The notes under the pieces are model-generated. The model had not been told where the DNA came from, did not search any database, and saw only the letters and a program-made list of their open reading frames with translations. Made by a program: the position numbers and the translations under genes. A stretch of 64,000 bases of DNA. It comes from Petrocella sp024636985. GTDB lineage: Bacteria > Bacillota > Clostridia > Lachnospirales > Vallitaleaceae. The stretch spans positions 1-64,000 of the forward strand of contig JAGXFY010000055.1 of assembly GCA_024636985.1 (NCBI GenBank). The letters are read 5' to 3'. Shown piece by piece: positions 52,726-61,649 of the stretch; within the stretch, counting starts at the first letter, position 1; the number at the start of each line of letters is the position of its first letter.

Positions 52726-55305
52726 ATGAATTTTTCAAAGCATGCCAATCAAAAAAAAATACAGAGGCTCAATTCAAGATATACAAAAATCATGAAACTC
52801 ATGGGTACGTCTTCCGTTCGCGTACTTTTTTTCAGTTTACTGCTTGTTGCTGTTTTAGGTATTTCCGGTGGTATCGGAGTGGCTAAGGCCATATTAGACG
52901 CTTCACCTGAACTGGATTTTGATTCTCTTGTACCTGTAGGATATACTTCCTTCGTCCGCAACCAAGATGGCGTTATCTTACAAGAATTATCTACCGGAGA
53001 TGCAAATCGTATCTATGTTGAAATTGATGAGATTCCAAAACATGTACAAGATGCTTTTATTGTCATAGAAGATGAACGTTTTTATGAGCATAACGGTATT
53101 GACATGCGTGGTATTTTTAGAGCCATCTTCGTCAATCTAAAATCCGGCGACTTAAGTGAAGGTGCCAGTACAATCACACAGCAGGTTATCAAAAACAATG
53201 TTTTATCTTCCGAAAAAAGTTTCGAACGTAAAATCCAGGAACAGTATCTTGCCATACAAGTCGAGAAAACCTTAAGCAAGGATAAAATCTTAGAACTGTA
53301 CTTAAATACAGCCGGACTTGGCAGAGGTACCAATGGCGTACAAGCTGCAGCAGGACGTTATTTCAACAAAGATGTAGCTGAACTGACAATAGCAGAGGCT
53401 GCCGTCATTGCCGGCATCACCCAACGTCCAACCGATTATGACCCAGTGACAAATCCCGAAAATAATCGTAATCGACAACTGATTATTCTACAGTATCTTT
53501 TGGATCAGGGTAAAATCTCCAACGCTGCTTATCTAGAAGCTAAAGCAGAAAATGTATATGATAAAATTCAGATAACCAATCAAGAATTTGAGACAAAATC
53601 TGACTACTCTTATTTTGTTGATGAAGTGATTCGTCGTGTTGCATCCGACCTGGAAGTACAAAAAGGTTATACGGCAACACAAGCCATCAACCTCATCTAT
53701 CGTGGTGGTCTAGACATTTACATTACCCAAGATACCAGTTTGCAAAACATATTGGACCAATCCTTTGCTGATGAAAATAATTTTCCCACCGTTCAAGATG
53801 ATTATAATGTTAAGCTTATGTATACTGCTTCCGTTCAAACAGACGAAGGTGTCTTTCACCATTATGAAGAAAAGCTGCTTCAATCTGATGAGGAAGCCCT
53901 TGAACACATTGAGTTTTTAAAAAGTGAATGGATAGGCGAAACGGATAGACTCATCTCCGATAATGCTTTATTTATACCTCAGCCTCAGGCAGCCATGGTC
54001 GTCATAGATTATCATACAGGTCAAGTTAAAGCAGTCACTGGAGGCCGTGGTCAAAAAATAGGTAACCAAGTCCTTAATCGTGCCACCATGAGCAAGCGAC
54101 AACCCGGTTCCACTTTCAAAATATTGGCGGCTTATCTACCCGCACTGGACACTATGGGCTTAACCTTAGCCAAAGTATACGATGACGTACCATTAACCCT
54201 TCAAATACCTGGTGCAGGCTCTTATTCACCGAAAAACTGGTATGACCACGCAGCCTATAACTATTGGGGGCTATCCACTATACGAGAAGGTATCCAATGG
54301 TCTATGAACCTATTGGCCGTCAAGACCATGAATGAAATTGGTATTCAAACCGGTTTTGATTATTTGAAAAACTTAGGCTTCACCACACTTGTTGAAAGAA
54401 GAGATGTTAATGGCACTATTTTCTCTGATAAGAATATTGTTTTACCCTTAGGTGGCTTAACAGATGGCGTAACATTACTCGAGTTAACGAATGCCTACGG
54501 CGCTATTGCTAACAACGGCGTTTATATCGAGCCATCCTTCTATACTAAGGTACTTGCACATGACGGATCATTACTCTTATTAAAAGAGCCTTTCACTCAA
54601 ACTGTTATGAAGGAAACAACGTCTTTCTTACTTACCAATGCTATGGAAGATGTAGTCAGGGCTGGTACAGGTACTGCTGTACGTTTTAACAATATGGCTA
54701 TTGCAGGAAAAACAGGTACTACAAGTGATTCAAAAGACCTCGCATTTATTGGTTATACCCCCTATTATGTAGCAGGTGTTTGGTTAGGCCATGATGATCC
54801 AGAGAAAATGAGTCACAACCAACGTTATCATACGCTCATATGGCGAGATGTCATGTCCAAGATTCATGAAAATCTGGAGAATAAAAGCTTTCAGAGACCT
54901 GAAGGCATTGTACAAGCCACCATATGTACAAAATCCGGTAAACTTGCCGTGAATGGTCTTTGTACCAATGACCCTCGGGGTTCTACAGCAAGAACTGAGT
55001 ACTTTGCTGCCGGTACTGCGCCAACAGAAACATGTGATGTTCATGTTAAGATTACAGTATGTAAAGATTCCGGCCTCTTACCAACCGTATATTGTCCTTC
55101 TGGTAGCTTGGTACAACGTGTTTATACTGCAAGAACAGAACCTTTAAATCCGGCTTCATGGGATCCTGCGAGACCACCAAGGATTCGAGATTATGGCTAT
55201 GAGCTACCGAGTACAATAGAAAATGAGTATTGTAACATCCACACACAAGTAGAGCCTACCCCTCAACCCTTACCTAATACACTACCTTCTCTACCGTTAG
55301 AATAA
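52726..55305 (+). CDS. Class A penicillin-binding protein (PBP1A type)
   Basis: Polymerises and cross-links peptidoglycan. The 859-aa membrane protein has one N-terminal anchor (VRVLFFSLLLVAVLGISGGIGVA). The GT51 glycosyltransferase domain has IEDERFYEHNGIDMRGI with the catalytic Glu, GASTITQQVIKN and LELYLNTAGLGRGTNGVQAAAGRYF. The transpeptidase domain has active Ser462 in RQPGSTFK, SMN in WSMNLLAVK and KTGTT at Lys662. The C-terminal extension has six cysteines in CxxxxG pairs and a Pro-rich tail (PTPQPLPNTLPSLP). AAAGGAGG precedes the ATG, and a TATAAT (52694-52699) with a poor -35 lies upstream. Confidence 0.95.
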   Translation: MNFSKHANQKKIQRLNSRYTKIMKLMGTSSVRVLFFSLLLVAVLGISGGIGVAKAILDASPELDFDSLVPVGYTSFVRNQDGVILQELSTGDANRIYVEIDEIPKHVQDAFIVIEDERFYEHNGIDMRGIFRAIFVNLKSGDLSEGASTITQQVIKNNVLSSEKSFERKIQEQYLAIQVEKTLSKDKILELYLNTAGLGRGTNGVQAAAGRYFNKDVAELTIAEAAVIAGITQRPTDYDPVTNPENNRNRQLIILQYLLDQGKISNAAYLEAKAENVYDKIQITNQEFETKSDYSYFVDEVIRRVASDLEVQKGYTATQAINLIYRGGLDIYITQDTSLQNILDQSFADENNFPTVQDDYNVKLMYTASVQTDEGVFHHYEEKLLQSDEEALEHIEFLKSEWIGETDRLISDNALFIPQPQAAMVVIDYHTGQVKAVTGGRGQKIGNQVLNRATMSKRQPGSTFKILAAYLPALDTMGLTLAKVYDDVPLTLQIPGAGSYSPKNWYDHAAYNYWGLSTIREGIQWSMNLLAVKTMNEIGIQTGFDYLKNLGFTTLVERRDVNGTIFSDKNIVLPLGGLTDGVTLLELTNAYGAIANNGVYIEPSFYTKVLAHDGSLLLLKEPFTQTVMKETTSFLLTNAMEDVVRAGTGTAVRFNNMAIAGKTGTTSDSKDLAFIGYTPYYVAGVWLGHDDPEKMSHNQRYHTLIWRDVMSKIHENLENKSFQRPEGIVQATICTKSGKLAVNGLCTNDPRGSTARTEYFAAGTAPTETCDVHVKITVCKDSGLLPTVYCPSGSLVQRVYTARTEPLNPASWDPARPPRIRDYGYELPSTIENEYCNIHTQVEPTPQPLPNTLPSLPLE

Positions 55306-55330
55306 AAAGTATTTAACTTCTAAAATAAAT

Positions 55331-55364
55331 AAACAAAAAGAACCGGATTCGGTTCTTTTTGTTT
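55331..55364 (+). terminator. Terminator of the PBP gene
   Basis: A 15-bp perfect stem (AAACAAAAAGAACCG and complement) with a GATT loop; the 3' arm supplies the T run. It works mainly for the plus strand. Confidence 0.92.
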
Positions 55365-55393
55365 ATAAAGTAATCCATTATTATTAGATTATT

Positions 55394-55479
55394 GGTTAAG
55401 GCCTCAAAACTATATAGTTGAACTTTCATCTACCATATGGTGGGTGAATTTAGTGAAACTTAGTTTTGACCCTTTAACC
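55394..55479. repeat. Structured repeat family 4, copy 1
   Basis: GGTTAAGG.CTCAAAACTA pairs with TAGTTTTGA.CCTTTAACC. Inside are ATATAGTTGAACTTTC and GAATTTAGTGAAACT, both also present in copy 2. The tip is ATCTACC-ATAT-GGTGGGT, a 7-bp stem absent from copy 2. The flanking TTAGATTATT also repeats in inverted form and includes the end of the kinase gene, so on the minus strand the element forms its 3' untranslated region. Confidence 0.7.
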
Positions 55480-55483
55480 GTTA

Positions 55484-58400
55484 TTAATAATCTAATAGTC
55501 CTTCCATATCTAGGACTTCACCCTCATAGTCTATGACAATACCAAGACAAAAATTTGAGTCATCATATTCAAGACTCCATGTCAACATATTAAAATCATA
55601 AACTTCATGATTCGGATCGATAATACTCGGTATTCCAATGTCGGCTATCTTGTTGTCCACATCAAAAAGAGAAATCGCATTGCCGGCAATAATGTTACAT
55701 GTTTCTTTCATAACTTCGCCTTTGGTTTCATTATATAACTCATCTGTAATCTCATCAAGGGTATCAAAAGACATAATTGCCTTCGCGAGCCGTTGAATCA
55801 AAGCCTTGTTTGCCGAGAAATAGAACGCACCGGACTTTGGACCACTAAAAGGTATGATAACAGTTACATCAAAAATCTCAACACCTTTATTAATACCTGA
55901 AACGGATAACGGCAGATCCAATACACGATTGGATTTTAAGTAGATTTTACAGGATTCTACATATAGATCCAATACAATCGGCAATGAGAAGAACTTAATA
56001 AATTTCGCTTGGTTCTTAGGCAATAGTATTTTAACCGTGGTTCCAAAATCCATAACGGAGCTAACCCTAATTTTCCCCCCAATTTTTTCGACTTCAGCTT
56101 TAACCGCTGCCATACCGACACCTCTACCACTCAGAGTTTCTGCATAGCTTTTTGTACTAAAATTCTGTTCAAAGATGAGGTTTAGCATTTCTTCCTCACC
56201 CATTTTTTCTGCCATCTCTTCTGTGACTATTCCCTTGCTAATCGCTTTATAATAGACTTCACCTAAATCAATGCCTCTTCCATCATCTGATATTTTGATT
56301 TCAAAAAAATTGCCCACATCATCAATATTACAACTAATTTCACCAAAAGGTGTCTTTCCAGCCATAAGTCGTTCTTCTTCATTTTCAATACCATGTTCAA
56401 TGCAATTATTAAAGACATGAACTAAGGATCTAAAAATATCTCGATAATAGTTGACGTCAACAAAAACCTCATCTCCTGATAATATCGCCACATTTACAGT
56501 TTTATCTTTAATACTTGCTGTTTTTGCACTTTCTCTTGCATAAAACATCAATACATCACCAATCGACTTATAAAACAGCTGATCCACAATGCTTAGAATT
56601 AAAGAAGCTTCTTTATCATAAAAATATCGACGAACTGTCTGATAAACTTTCTTAAGATTGTTCTTATTAACCGATAGATAGAGCTCATCTTCAAAGAAAG
56701 AACTACCTGTTATATCTGTAACAATTTCTAAGTCTTCATAAATGATGTTTCTAAGCTTATTGCCCAGATTAAGGTCTACTTTATCCCCATTAATAAGTCG
56801 ATCTTCCAAAGTATGTAAATATGGTACAATATGCAACAAATTATACATACCAAAATTTCCTTTGAATGTATGTACTTTGTTGATAATTTCCTCCGATTTG
56901 TATATGCCTTCATTAATGTCTCTTGTAAAGTCAAGGAATTCATTAACAAGTTCCACAATATCATCACGATTGAGCATGGTGCTGACCACCATTTTTAGTT
57001 TATTTCTTTCTTCAGATAGGGTAAACTCATAACGTTTTGCTTCTGTTATATCTGACATAACGACTATAAGTGCCGATATCTGATCTTTATCTTTTTCCAT
57101 TTCATAGGTCAAACGGAAAAAACGACTGCCTATTTCAAGCTCTTCAGGTAATAATTCAAAACACAAATCAGAAGGTATACTTCCTTTAAACAAATCTTCC
57201 AAAAGTTCCTTAATGAAACCTTCTTCCTCTCTTATACCAATTAACTCAGCTAAATCTTCCCCTTTAATATTTTTGCCAAAAATACTGTTACACACTTGTG
57301 TCAAAACATCCTCAACAATACCACTTGGTCCAACCTTAAAAAAGCCTTCTCCCATGTTTTTATAAACATGTTCTTGTTGACTCTTTAAAGCTTGTGCTTC
57401 TTTCTTTTCATTTTTATAAATAATCATTATTTCTTTAAGAATACTGTAGGTAACTAAAAACCAGAACATGCATAATGGCACAATCCCAATAAAGTTTTTT
57501 TCTAGAACCACCTCCGGATTGATGCGTGAAGGTAGTTGCTGAATAATAATAGACAAAATAACCGTTGCAGCTACATTAACACCAAATTTTTTTATTTTTA
57601 TTGTATGTTGGCTATTCATAAGTTGGAGGATTGAAAAAATGACGGTTCCAATTAATATAAATTTCAAGTACGCTGCATAGTTATTATAAGTATGGATGTT
57701 TTCTGTTAAGAATGTTATACCGATTATTGCCGTTATCAAACAAGGTGCTAATACATAGCGCTTAACCTTACCTTCAAAGAATTTGGTCGCCCATAAAATC
57801 GAAAATCCCGCAAGAAATACATATGTTCTATTCATTCTAAACGCCATAAAATAATCCATCGAGTAATAATTATCCCCAATGAGTTCCATTGATTGAATGG
57901 ATAAAAATATTACCGCAATACTTAACCAAATATAAGATGAACAGACTACCAAATCTCTAACACGTATCAGCGAAAAAGAGAGAACGATTAATACCATCGA
58001 TAATAATAGTGTTGCTAAGACCACAAAAGATATTAACCAATACTCAAACATCGTCCATTGTCTGTTTTCAATCATTGATACTTCGTTTAAAATACTTACT
58101 TTTCCTTTAATACCTGTATCCATGATACTTTTTGTTTTAAAGGTTATCGTATTATTCTCCTGAAGAAGATGTTGGTGCAGTGGGATTATATGTGTTGTCT
58201 TACCCACATCACTACGTCCATACATATAATCTCCAATAGATGCAATATGCGCATCATTAAAATAAACTTCAAATGCCTGAACCGTAAAATAACCAACACT
58301 TAAAAAAAGATGTTGGTTGCTCACTGAGTTTAACTCTTTTTTAGTTATTTGAAACCTATACTCTATATGTTCCGGATCATTTAGCGTCTTGCTCCTATGT

Positions 58401-58561
58401 GTACCATCACCAAAATCAGATATGACCTTTGTCAAAGGGATATCTAAAGCGGTTGCTTCTTCTTTGTATAAGTTTAAGTTAACATAGTTAAACAATACTA
58501 ATGCAACCAACAAAACACATCCAAATAATAAAATATATGGTAAGTCCTTAGTAAGCTTCAT
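55484..58561 (-). CDS. Membrane CheA-like histidine kinase fused to a CheX-like domain
   Basis: An unusual 1025-aa signalling protein. Parts in order: one membrane segment (9-27); an extracytoplasmic beta domain (about 50-170) like the 7TMR-DISM extracellular domain; seven membrane segments (about 175-380); a PAS-like domain (about 395-510); and an Hpt domain with phospho-acceptor His564 (NKVHTFKGNFG). A CheA-type ATPase domain follows (HVFNNCIEHG at 715-724, DDGRGID 759-765, SGRGVGMAAVK 811-821). The end (about 860-1015) is a CheX/CheC-type domain with ETKGEVMKETCNIIAGNA, including the phosphatase-type pair Glu953 and Asn956, then Pro978. There is no CheW-like domain, so it is not a standard chemotaxis CheA. 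It is coupled to cheY. Confidence 0.88.
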   Translation of the reverse strand: MKLTKDLPYILLFGCVLLVALVLFNYVNLNLYKEEATALDIPLTKVISDFGDGTHRSKTLNDPEHIEYRFQITKKELNSVSNQHLFLSVGYFTVQAFEVYFNDAHIASIGDYMYGRSDVGKTTHIIPLHQHLLQENNTITFKTKSIMDTGIKGKVSILNEVSMIENRQWTMFEYWLISFVVLATLLLSMVLIVLSFSLIRVRDLVVCSSYIWLSIAVIFLSIQSMELIGDNYYSMDYFMAFRMNRTYVFLAGFSILWATKFFEGKVKRYVLAPCLITAIIGITFLTENIHTYNNYAAYLKFILIGTVIFSILQLMNSQHTIKIKKFGVNVAATVILSIIIQQLPSRINPEVVLEKNFIGIVPLCMFWFLVTYSILKEIMIIYKNEKKEAQALKSQQEHVYKNMGEGFFKVGPSGIVEDVLTQVCNSIFGKNIKGEDLAELIGIREEEGFIKELLEDLFKGSIPSDLCFELLPEELEIGSRFFRLTYEMEKDKDQISALIVVMSDITEAKRYEFTLSEERNKLKMVVSTMLNRDDIVELVNEFLDFTRDINEGIYKSEEIINKVHTFKGNFGMYNLLHIVPYLHTLEDRLINGDKVDLNLGNKLRNIIYEDLEIVTDITGSSFFEDELYLSVNKNNLKKVYQTVRRYFYDKEASLILSIVDQLFYKSIGDVLMFYARESAKTASIKDKTVNVAILSGDEVFVDVNYYRDIFRSLVHVFNNCIEHGIENEEERLMAGKTPFGEISCNIDDVGNFFEIKISDDGRGIDLGEVYYKAISKGIVTEEMAEKMGEEEMLNLIFEQNFSTKSYAETLSGRGVGMAAVKAEVEKIGGKIRVSSVMDFGTTVKILLPKNQAKFIKFFSLPIVLDLYVESCKIYLKSNRVLDLPLSVSGINKGVEIFDVTVIIPFSGPKSGAFYFSANKALIQRLAKAIMSFDTLDEITDELYNETKGEVMKETCNIIAGNAISLFDVDNKIADIGIPSIIDPNHEVYDFNMLTWSLEYDDSNFCLGIVIDYEGEVLDMEGLLDY

Positions 58562-58564
58562 TTT

Positions 58565-58939
58565 TTACATCTCCCATAGAACTTTTTCTACAACTTCCTT
58601 AAACCGTTCCACTTCAAAAGGCTTAATAATGAAGTGTTTAGCGCCTTTTTCTAAAGCTCTTAGCACCATTTTCTTTTGATTCAATGCACTTACCATAATG
58701 ATATTGGCATTTGGATGCTTGGCAATAATGGCTTCAACTGCCTGAAGGCCATTCATATTAGGCATGGATATATCCATGGTCACTATATCCGGAAGTAGTG
58801 AATCAAATTTTCTTAAGGCTTCAACACCATCTTGCGCCATACCTGCGACTTCATAATGAAGACTTTCAATAATCTTAACCAGTTTATTTCTCATTAAAAC
58901 CGAGTCATCTACAATCAATACTCTTACCTTTAAATCCAT
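58565..58939 (-). CDS. CheY-like single-domain response regulator
   Basis: A 124-aa receiver with no output domain. The acidic pair is in VLIVDDSVLMRNKL, the phospho-acceptor Asp in DIVTMDISMPNMNG, the switch Ser in IIMVSALNQ and the Lys in FIIKPFEVERF. The IIKPF form is usual in the CheY proteins of Firmicutes paired with CheX/CheC. The start of the kinase gene is 4 bases after its stop, and the kinase ribosome site lies inside its last codons. It should be both phosphorylated and dephosphorylated by that neighbour. GAGG precedes the ATG. Confidence 0.93.
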   Translation of the reverse strand: MDLKVRVLIVDDSVLMRNKLVKIIESLHYEVAGMAQDGVEALRKFDSLLPDIVTMDISMPNMNGLQAVEAIIAKHPNANIIMVSALNQKKMVLRALEKGAKHFIIKPFEVERFKEVVEKVLWEM

Positions 58940-59074
58940 TTCAAGCGCCTCACTTTCCCATCTAAACCTATACGCATCCCAATCTTTCTATCCATAATAT
59001 TTTATACATATATAAGTTATGGTTGGAAGATATTATAATTATACACTTTGGCCATTTGTTTGTCTACTGAACCT

Positions 59075-59106
59075 TCAAGGAAGCAAACCTTCCTCTACCG
59101 GAACCT
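59075..59106 (+). repeat. Structured repeat family 2, copy 3 (partial)
   Basis: TCAAGGAAG...CTTCCT..CCGGAAC matches the middle of copy 1 (31982-32005). The GGAAG/CTTCC pair is kept. No 5' or 3' hairpins of the family can be recognised around it. Confidence 0.45.
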
Positions 59107-59140
59107 TTACTTCCAATACATAATAAGCTATAATGTATTG

Positions 59141-59223
59141 ATTAAGGCGTCAAAACCATATAGTTGAACTTTCGCATGCACCAAATGTGAATTTAGTGAA
59201 ACTTAGTTTTGACCCTTTAACTA
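59141..59223. repeat. Structured repeat family 4, copy 2
   Basis: GATTAAGG.GTCAAAAC with GTTTTGACCCTTTAAC as outer stem. Inner flanks ATATAGTTGAACTTTC and GAATTTAGTGAAACTTAG are the same as in copy 1. The tip GCAT-GCACCAA-ATGT pairs, but it is unlike the tip of copy 1 in sequence. Same orientation as copy 1. It lies in the argS leader. Confidence 0.7.
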
Positions 59224-59289
59224 TATATTGAATATTTCAATAGGTTTTATTGATATAAAAAGGCTTACTACACACAAGGAGTGAATACT

Positions 59290-61047
59290 ATGTTGACAGC
59301 ACAACTTACCAAACTTATGGAAGCATCTTTCTTAGCCTGTGGTTACGATCCAGCGTACGGACAGGTCGTCACCTCAGCTAGACAGGACTTATGTCAATTT
59401 CAATGTAATGGCGCAATGAGTGCTGCAAAAGCTTATAAAAAGGCACCGTTTATCATTAGTGATGAAATTATTGATCATCTTAAATCCACGGAATACTTCG
59501 AAAATATGTTCTCATTAGCTGAGACGGTAAAACCCGGTTTTATCAACATATCCCTTTCTGATCAATACTTAGCGGATTATATTGAAAGTATTTCTGAGGA
59601 TTCTAGAGTGGGCGTCTTGAAAGCTACAAACCCCGATAAGGTTGTTATTGACTATGGTGGGCCTAATGTTGCAAAACCTTTGCATGTTGGGCATTTAAGA
59701 CCTGCCATTATTGGGGAATCCATCAAACGTCTCTTTAAATTTCTAGGACATGAAGTCATCGGTGATGTTCATCTTGGTGATTGGGGTTTGCAAATGGGTA
59801 TGATTATTGTTGAGGTAAACCGTCTTTATCCTGATTTACCCTACTTCGACCCTGAATATGAAGGCCCATACCCTACTGAACCCCCCTTTGATTTTGCCGA
59901 CCTTGAAGAAATCTACCCTATAGCCAGCAACCGTTGTAAAGAAGACCCTGACTATAATGAAAAAGCGAAGAAAGCAACCTTTGATTTACAAAATGGGCGC
60001 CCAGGCTATTTGGCTTTATGGAAGCATTTTGTTGATTTATCTGTAAAGGATATCCTAACCATTTACAACCGCTTAGACGTTCATTTTGATTTATGGTATG
60101 GAGAAAGTGACAGCAATGCGTATGTCCCTAAGATTATTGATACACTCAAGTCAAAAGGTGCTTTGTATGAGAGCGATGGTGCTATGGTCGTTGATGTCAC
60201 CCGTCCTGAAGATAAGAAAGAAATTCCACCGATCATCATTTATAAGTCTGATGGTTCTATTCTTTATGGTACCACAGACCTTGCTACCATTGAGCAACGT
60301 ATCGAAGACTTTGACCCAGACTATATTCTCTATGTTGTTGATAGCCGACAAGCCAACCATTTTATTCAAGTTTTTAGATGTGCTTCCGATCATGGTATTG
60401 CACCAGCAAAAACATCTTTGGAGCATATCGGTTTTGGAACTATGAATGGAAAAGACGGCCGTCCCTTTAAAACCAGAGATGGTGGCATTCTAAAACTTGC
60501 TGACTTTATTGATTCTATTGAGGCGAATGCCAAAGAAAAAATCAATGATAAAGAAGGCGTCGATATTGAAACAACAGCAAGAATTGTCGGTCTTGCAACC
60601 CTTAAGTATGCTGACCTATCTAACTACCGTATGAAGGATTATGTTTTTGATTTGGACAAATTCTCTTCATTTGAGGGCAAGACTGGTCCTTATATCCTTT
60701 ATACATATGTTCGAATTAACAATATTATGAATAAGCTTAGAGAAGAATTATTCCAGCCTAGCACGATTAAAACGCCATCCAGTGAAGTTGAGCGTCAGTT
60801 AATGTTAAAGATCGACAATCTGGAAATAGCACTCACCTTAGCTGCCAAAGACCGTGCGCCCAATATTATATGCGAGTATGTCTATGATTTGGCTACCTTG
60901 GCCAATGGTTTCTATCATGCGCACCATATTATTAATGAAAAAGACCCTATAAAGCGTGGTTCATGGATGAAACTACTTCAGATCACACAAAAATGTCTAC
61001 TCTTGTGTCTTGATTTACTTGGTATACAAGTACCTGAGAAAATGTAA
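59290..61047 (+). CDS. argS: Arginyl-tRNA synthetase
   Basis: Charges tRNA-Arg. The 585-aa class I enzyme has the HIGH motif in NVAKPLHVGHLRPAIIGESI and the ArgRS-specific GFGTMNGKDGRPFKTRDGG in place of a canonical KMSKS. A DALR-type anticodon domain at the end has FSSFEGKTGPYILYTYVRI. The ATG at 59290 has AAGGAG 8 bases upstream; a GTG nine bases earlier is too close. No T-box precedes it; a family 4 hairpin element does. A rho-independent terminator follows the stop. Confidence 0.95.
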   Translation: MLTAQLTKLMEASFLACGYDPAYGQVVTSARQDLCQFQCNGAMSAAKAYKKAPFIISDEIIDHLKSTEYFENMFSLAETVKPGFINISLSDQYLADYIESISEDSRVGVLKATNPDKVVIDYGGPNVAKPLHVGHLRPAIIGESIKRLFKFLGHEVIGDVHLGDWGLQMGMIIVEVNRLYPDLPYFDPEYEGPYPTEPPFDFADLEEIYPIASNRCKEDPDYNEKAKKATFDLQNGRPGYLALWKHFVDLSVKDILTIYNRLDVHFDLWYGESDSNAYVPKIIDTLKSKGALYESDGAMVVDVTRPEDKKEIPPIIIYKSDGSILYGTTDLATIEQRIEDFDPDYILYVVDSRQANHFIQVFRCASDHGIAPAKTSLEHIGFGTMNGKDGRPFKTRDGGILKLADFIDSIEANAKEKINDKEGVDIETTARIVGLATLKYADLSNYRMKDYVFDLDKFSSFEGKTGPYILYTYVRINNIMNKLREELFQPSTIKTPSSEVERQLMLKIDNLEIALTLAAKDRAPNIICEYVYDLATLANGFYHAHHIINEKDPIKRGSWMKLLQITQKCLLLCLDLLGIQVPEKM

Positions 61048-61074
61048 TTATTAAATTACTAAAACAAGAGACAG

Positions 61075-61103
61075 GGCAAGCGCTTAGGTGCTTGTCTTTT
61101 TTT
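61075..61103 (+). terminator. Terminator of argS
   Basis: GGCAAGC and GCTTGTC pair around an 8-base loop, followed by seven T residues, 28 bases after the argS stop. Family 2 copy 4 begins directly at its end. Confidence 0.85.
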
Positions 61104-61228
61104 GTTCTCTAGGAAAAACTGTACAATGTTAATGCGTTGAAGCATCGCATTAACTATCAAGGAAGTTTCCTTTCGAACCGTTCAGAAATATGAGCAGAGC
61201 TCATAACGAAGCGAAGCTTCTTTTCTTG
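61104..61228 (+). repeat. Structured repeat family 2, copy 4
   Basis: Starts GTTCTCTAGGAAA right after a terminator T run, as copy 2 does. It has the outer stem AGGAAA/TTTCCT around GTTAATGCG-TTGAAGCAT-CGCATTAAC. CGAACCGTTCAGAAAT follows, then ATGAGC-AGA-GCTCAT and GAAGC-GAA-GCTTC. It differs from copy 2 at only a few positions, including the last hairpin loop (GAA against AGA). Confidence 0.75.
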
Positions 61229-61374
61229 TGATTGTGGCTTGACTGAAAATCTAAGTAATAATCGTAGATATACTGCATTTGATTTCCAATAGCACCATTA
61301 ATTAGATTTATTTCGTTTATTCTATACGGAGCACTAAAGCAACCAGAATATCATAATAGGCCAACATCGACTAT

Positions 61375-61502
61375 GAAGTTCCTGGAATCAGTGTGTGTAA
61401 TGGAGCAAGTCAGCATGGATGCTGACCGTCGACTTTTGGTGCATGGATGCACCAATTGGAGACCGTAATTATACAGACTGTGGAAGGGTTTTCATGAGAC
61501 CC
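61375..61502 (+). ncRNA. Structured repeat family 1, copy C
   Basis: The outer stem is AGTGTGTGTAAT (61390-61401) with ATTATACAGACT (61468-61479), 11 of 12 pairs. Hairpin 1 is GTCAGCA-TGGA-TGCTGAC (61409-61426) and hairpin 2 is TGGTGCA-TGGA-TGCACCA (61437-61454). It shares GAAGTTCCTGGAA, CGACTTTT, TTGGAG.CCGT and GGGTTTTCATG with copy B, 53 kb away. A terminator with a T run on the plus strand lies 64 bases downstream, so a transcribed RNA is possible. Confidence 0.65.
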
Positions 61503-61565
61503 ACCTTAATAGCACAATCATTCTACCTAGTATATATTAGGGAACAAAAAAATCTAGCTTCATCT

Positions 61566-61604
61566 AAAAAAGTCCCTAAGCTTTTTTCACTTAGAGACTT
61601 TTTT
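61566..61604. terminator. Bidirectional terminator between family 1 copy C and cvfB
   Basis: AAAAAAGTCCCTAAG and CTTAGAGACTTTTTT pair with one mismatch. It is 46 bases after the cvfB stop on the minus strand and would also end any plus-strand transcript from copy C. Confidence 0.85.
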
Positions 61605-61649
61605 GATTCATTTAACATATGGATAACCCTAAAATTTGACAAAGAACCT

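Larger units (their letters stand above)
58940..59289. other. Spacer between cheY and argS carrying two repeat elements
   Basis: Gene-free. It holds a partial family 2 copy (59075-59106) and a complete family 4 copy (59141-59223), which ends 67 bases before argS. No T-box core (AGGGTGGNACCGCG) is present for argS. Possible -10 sequences are AT-rich and not distinctive. Confidence 0.7.

Noticed and set aside
58940..59289. T-box upstream of argS
   Set aside because: The AGGGTGGNACCGCG core is missing; the hairpin there is a family 4 repeat also found far from any synthetase gene start.
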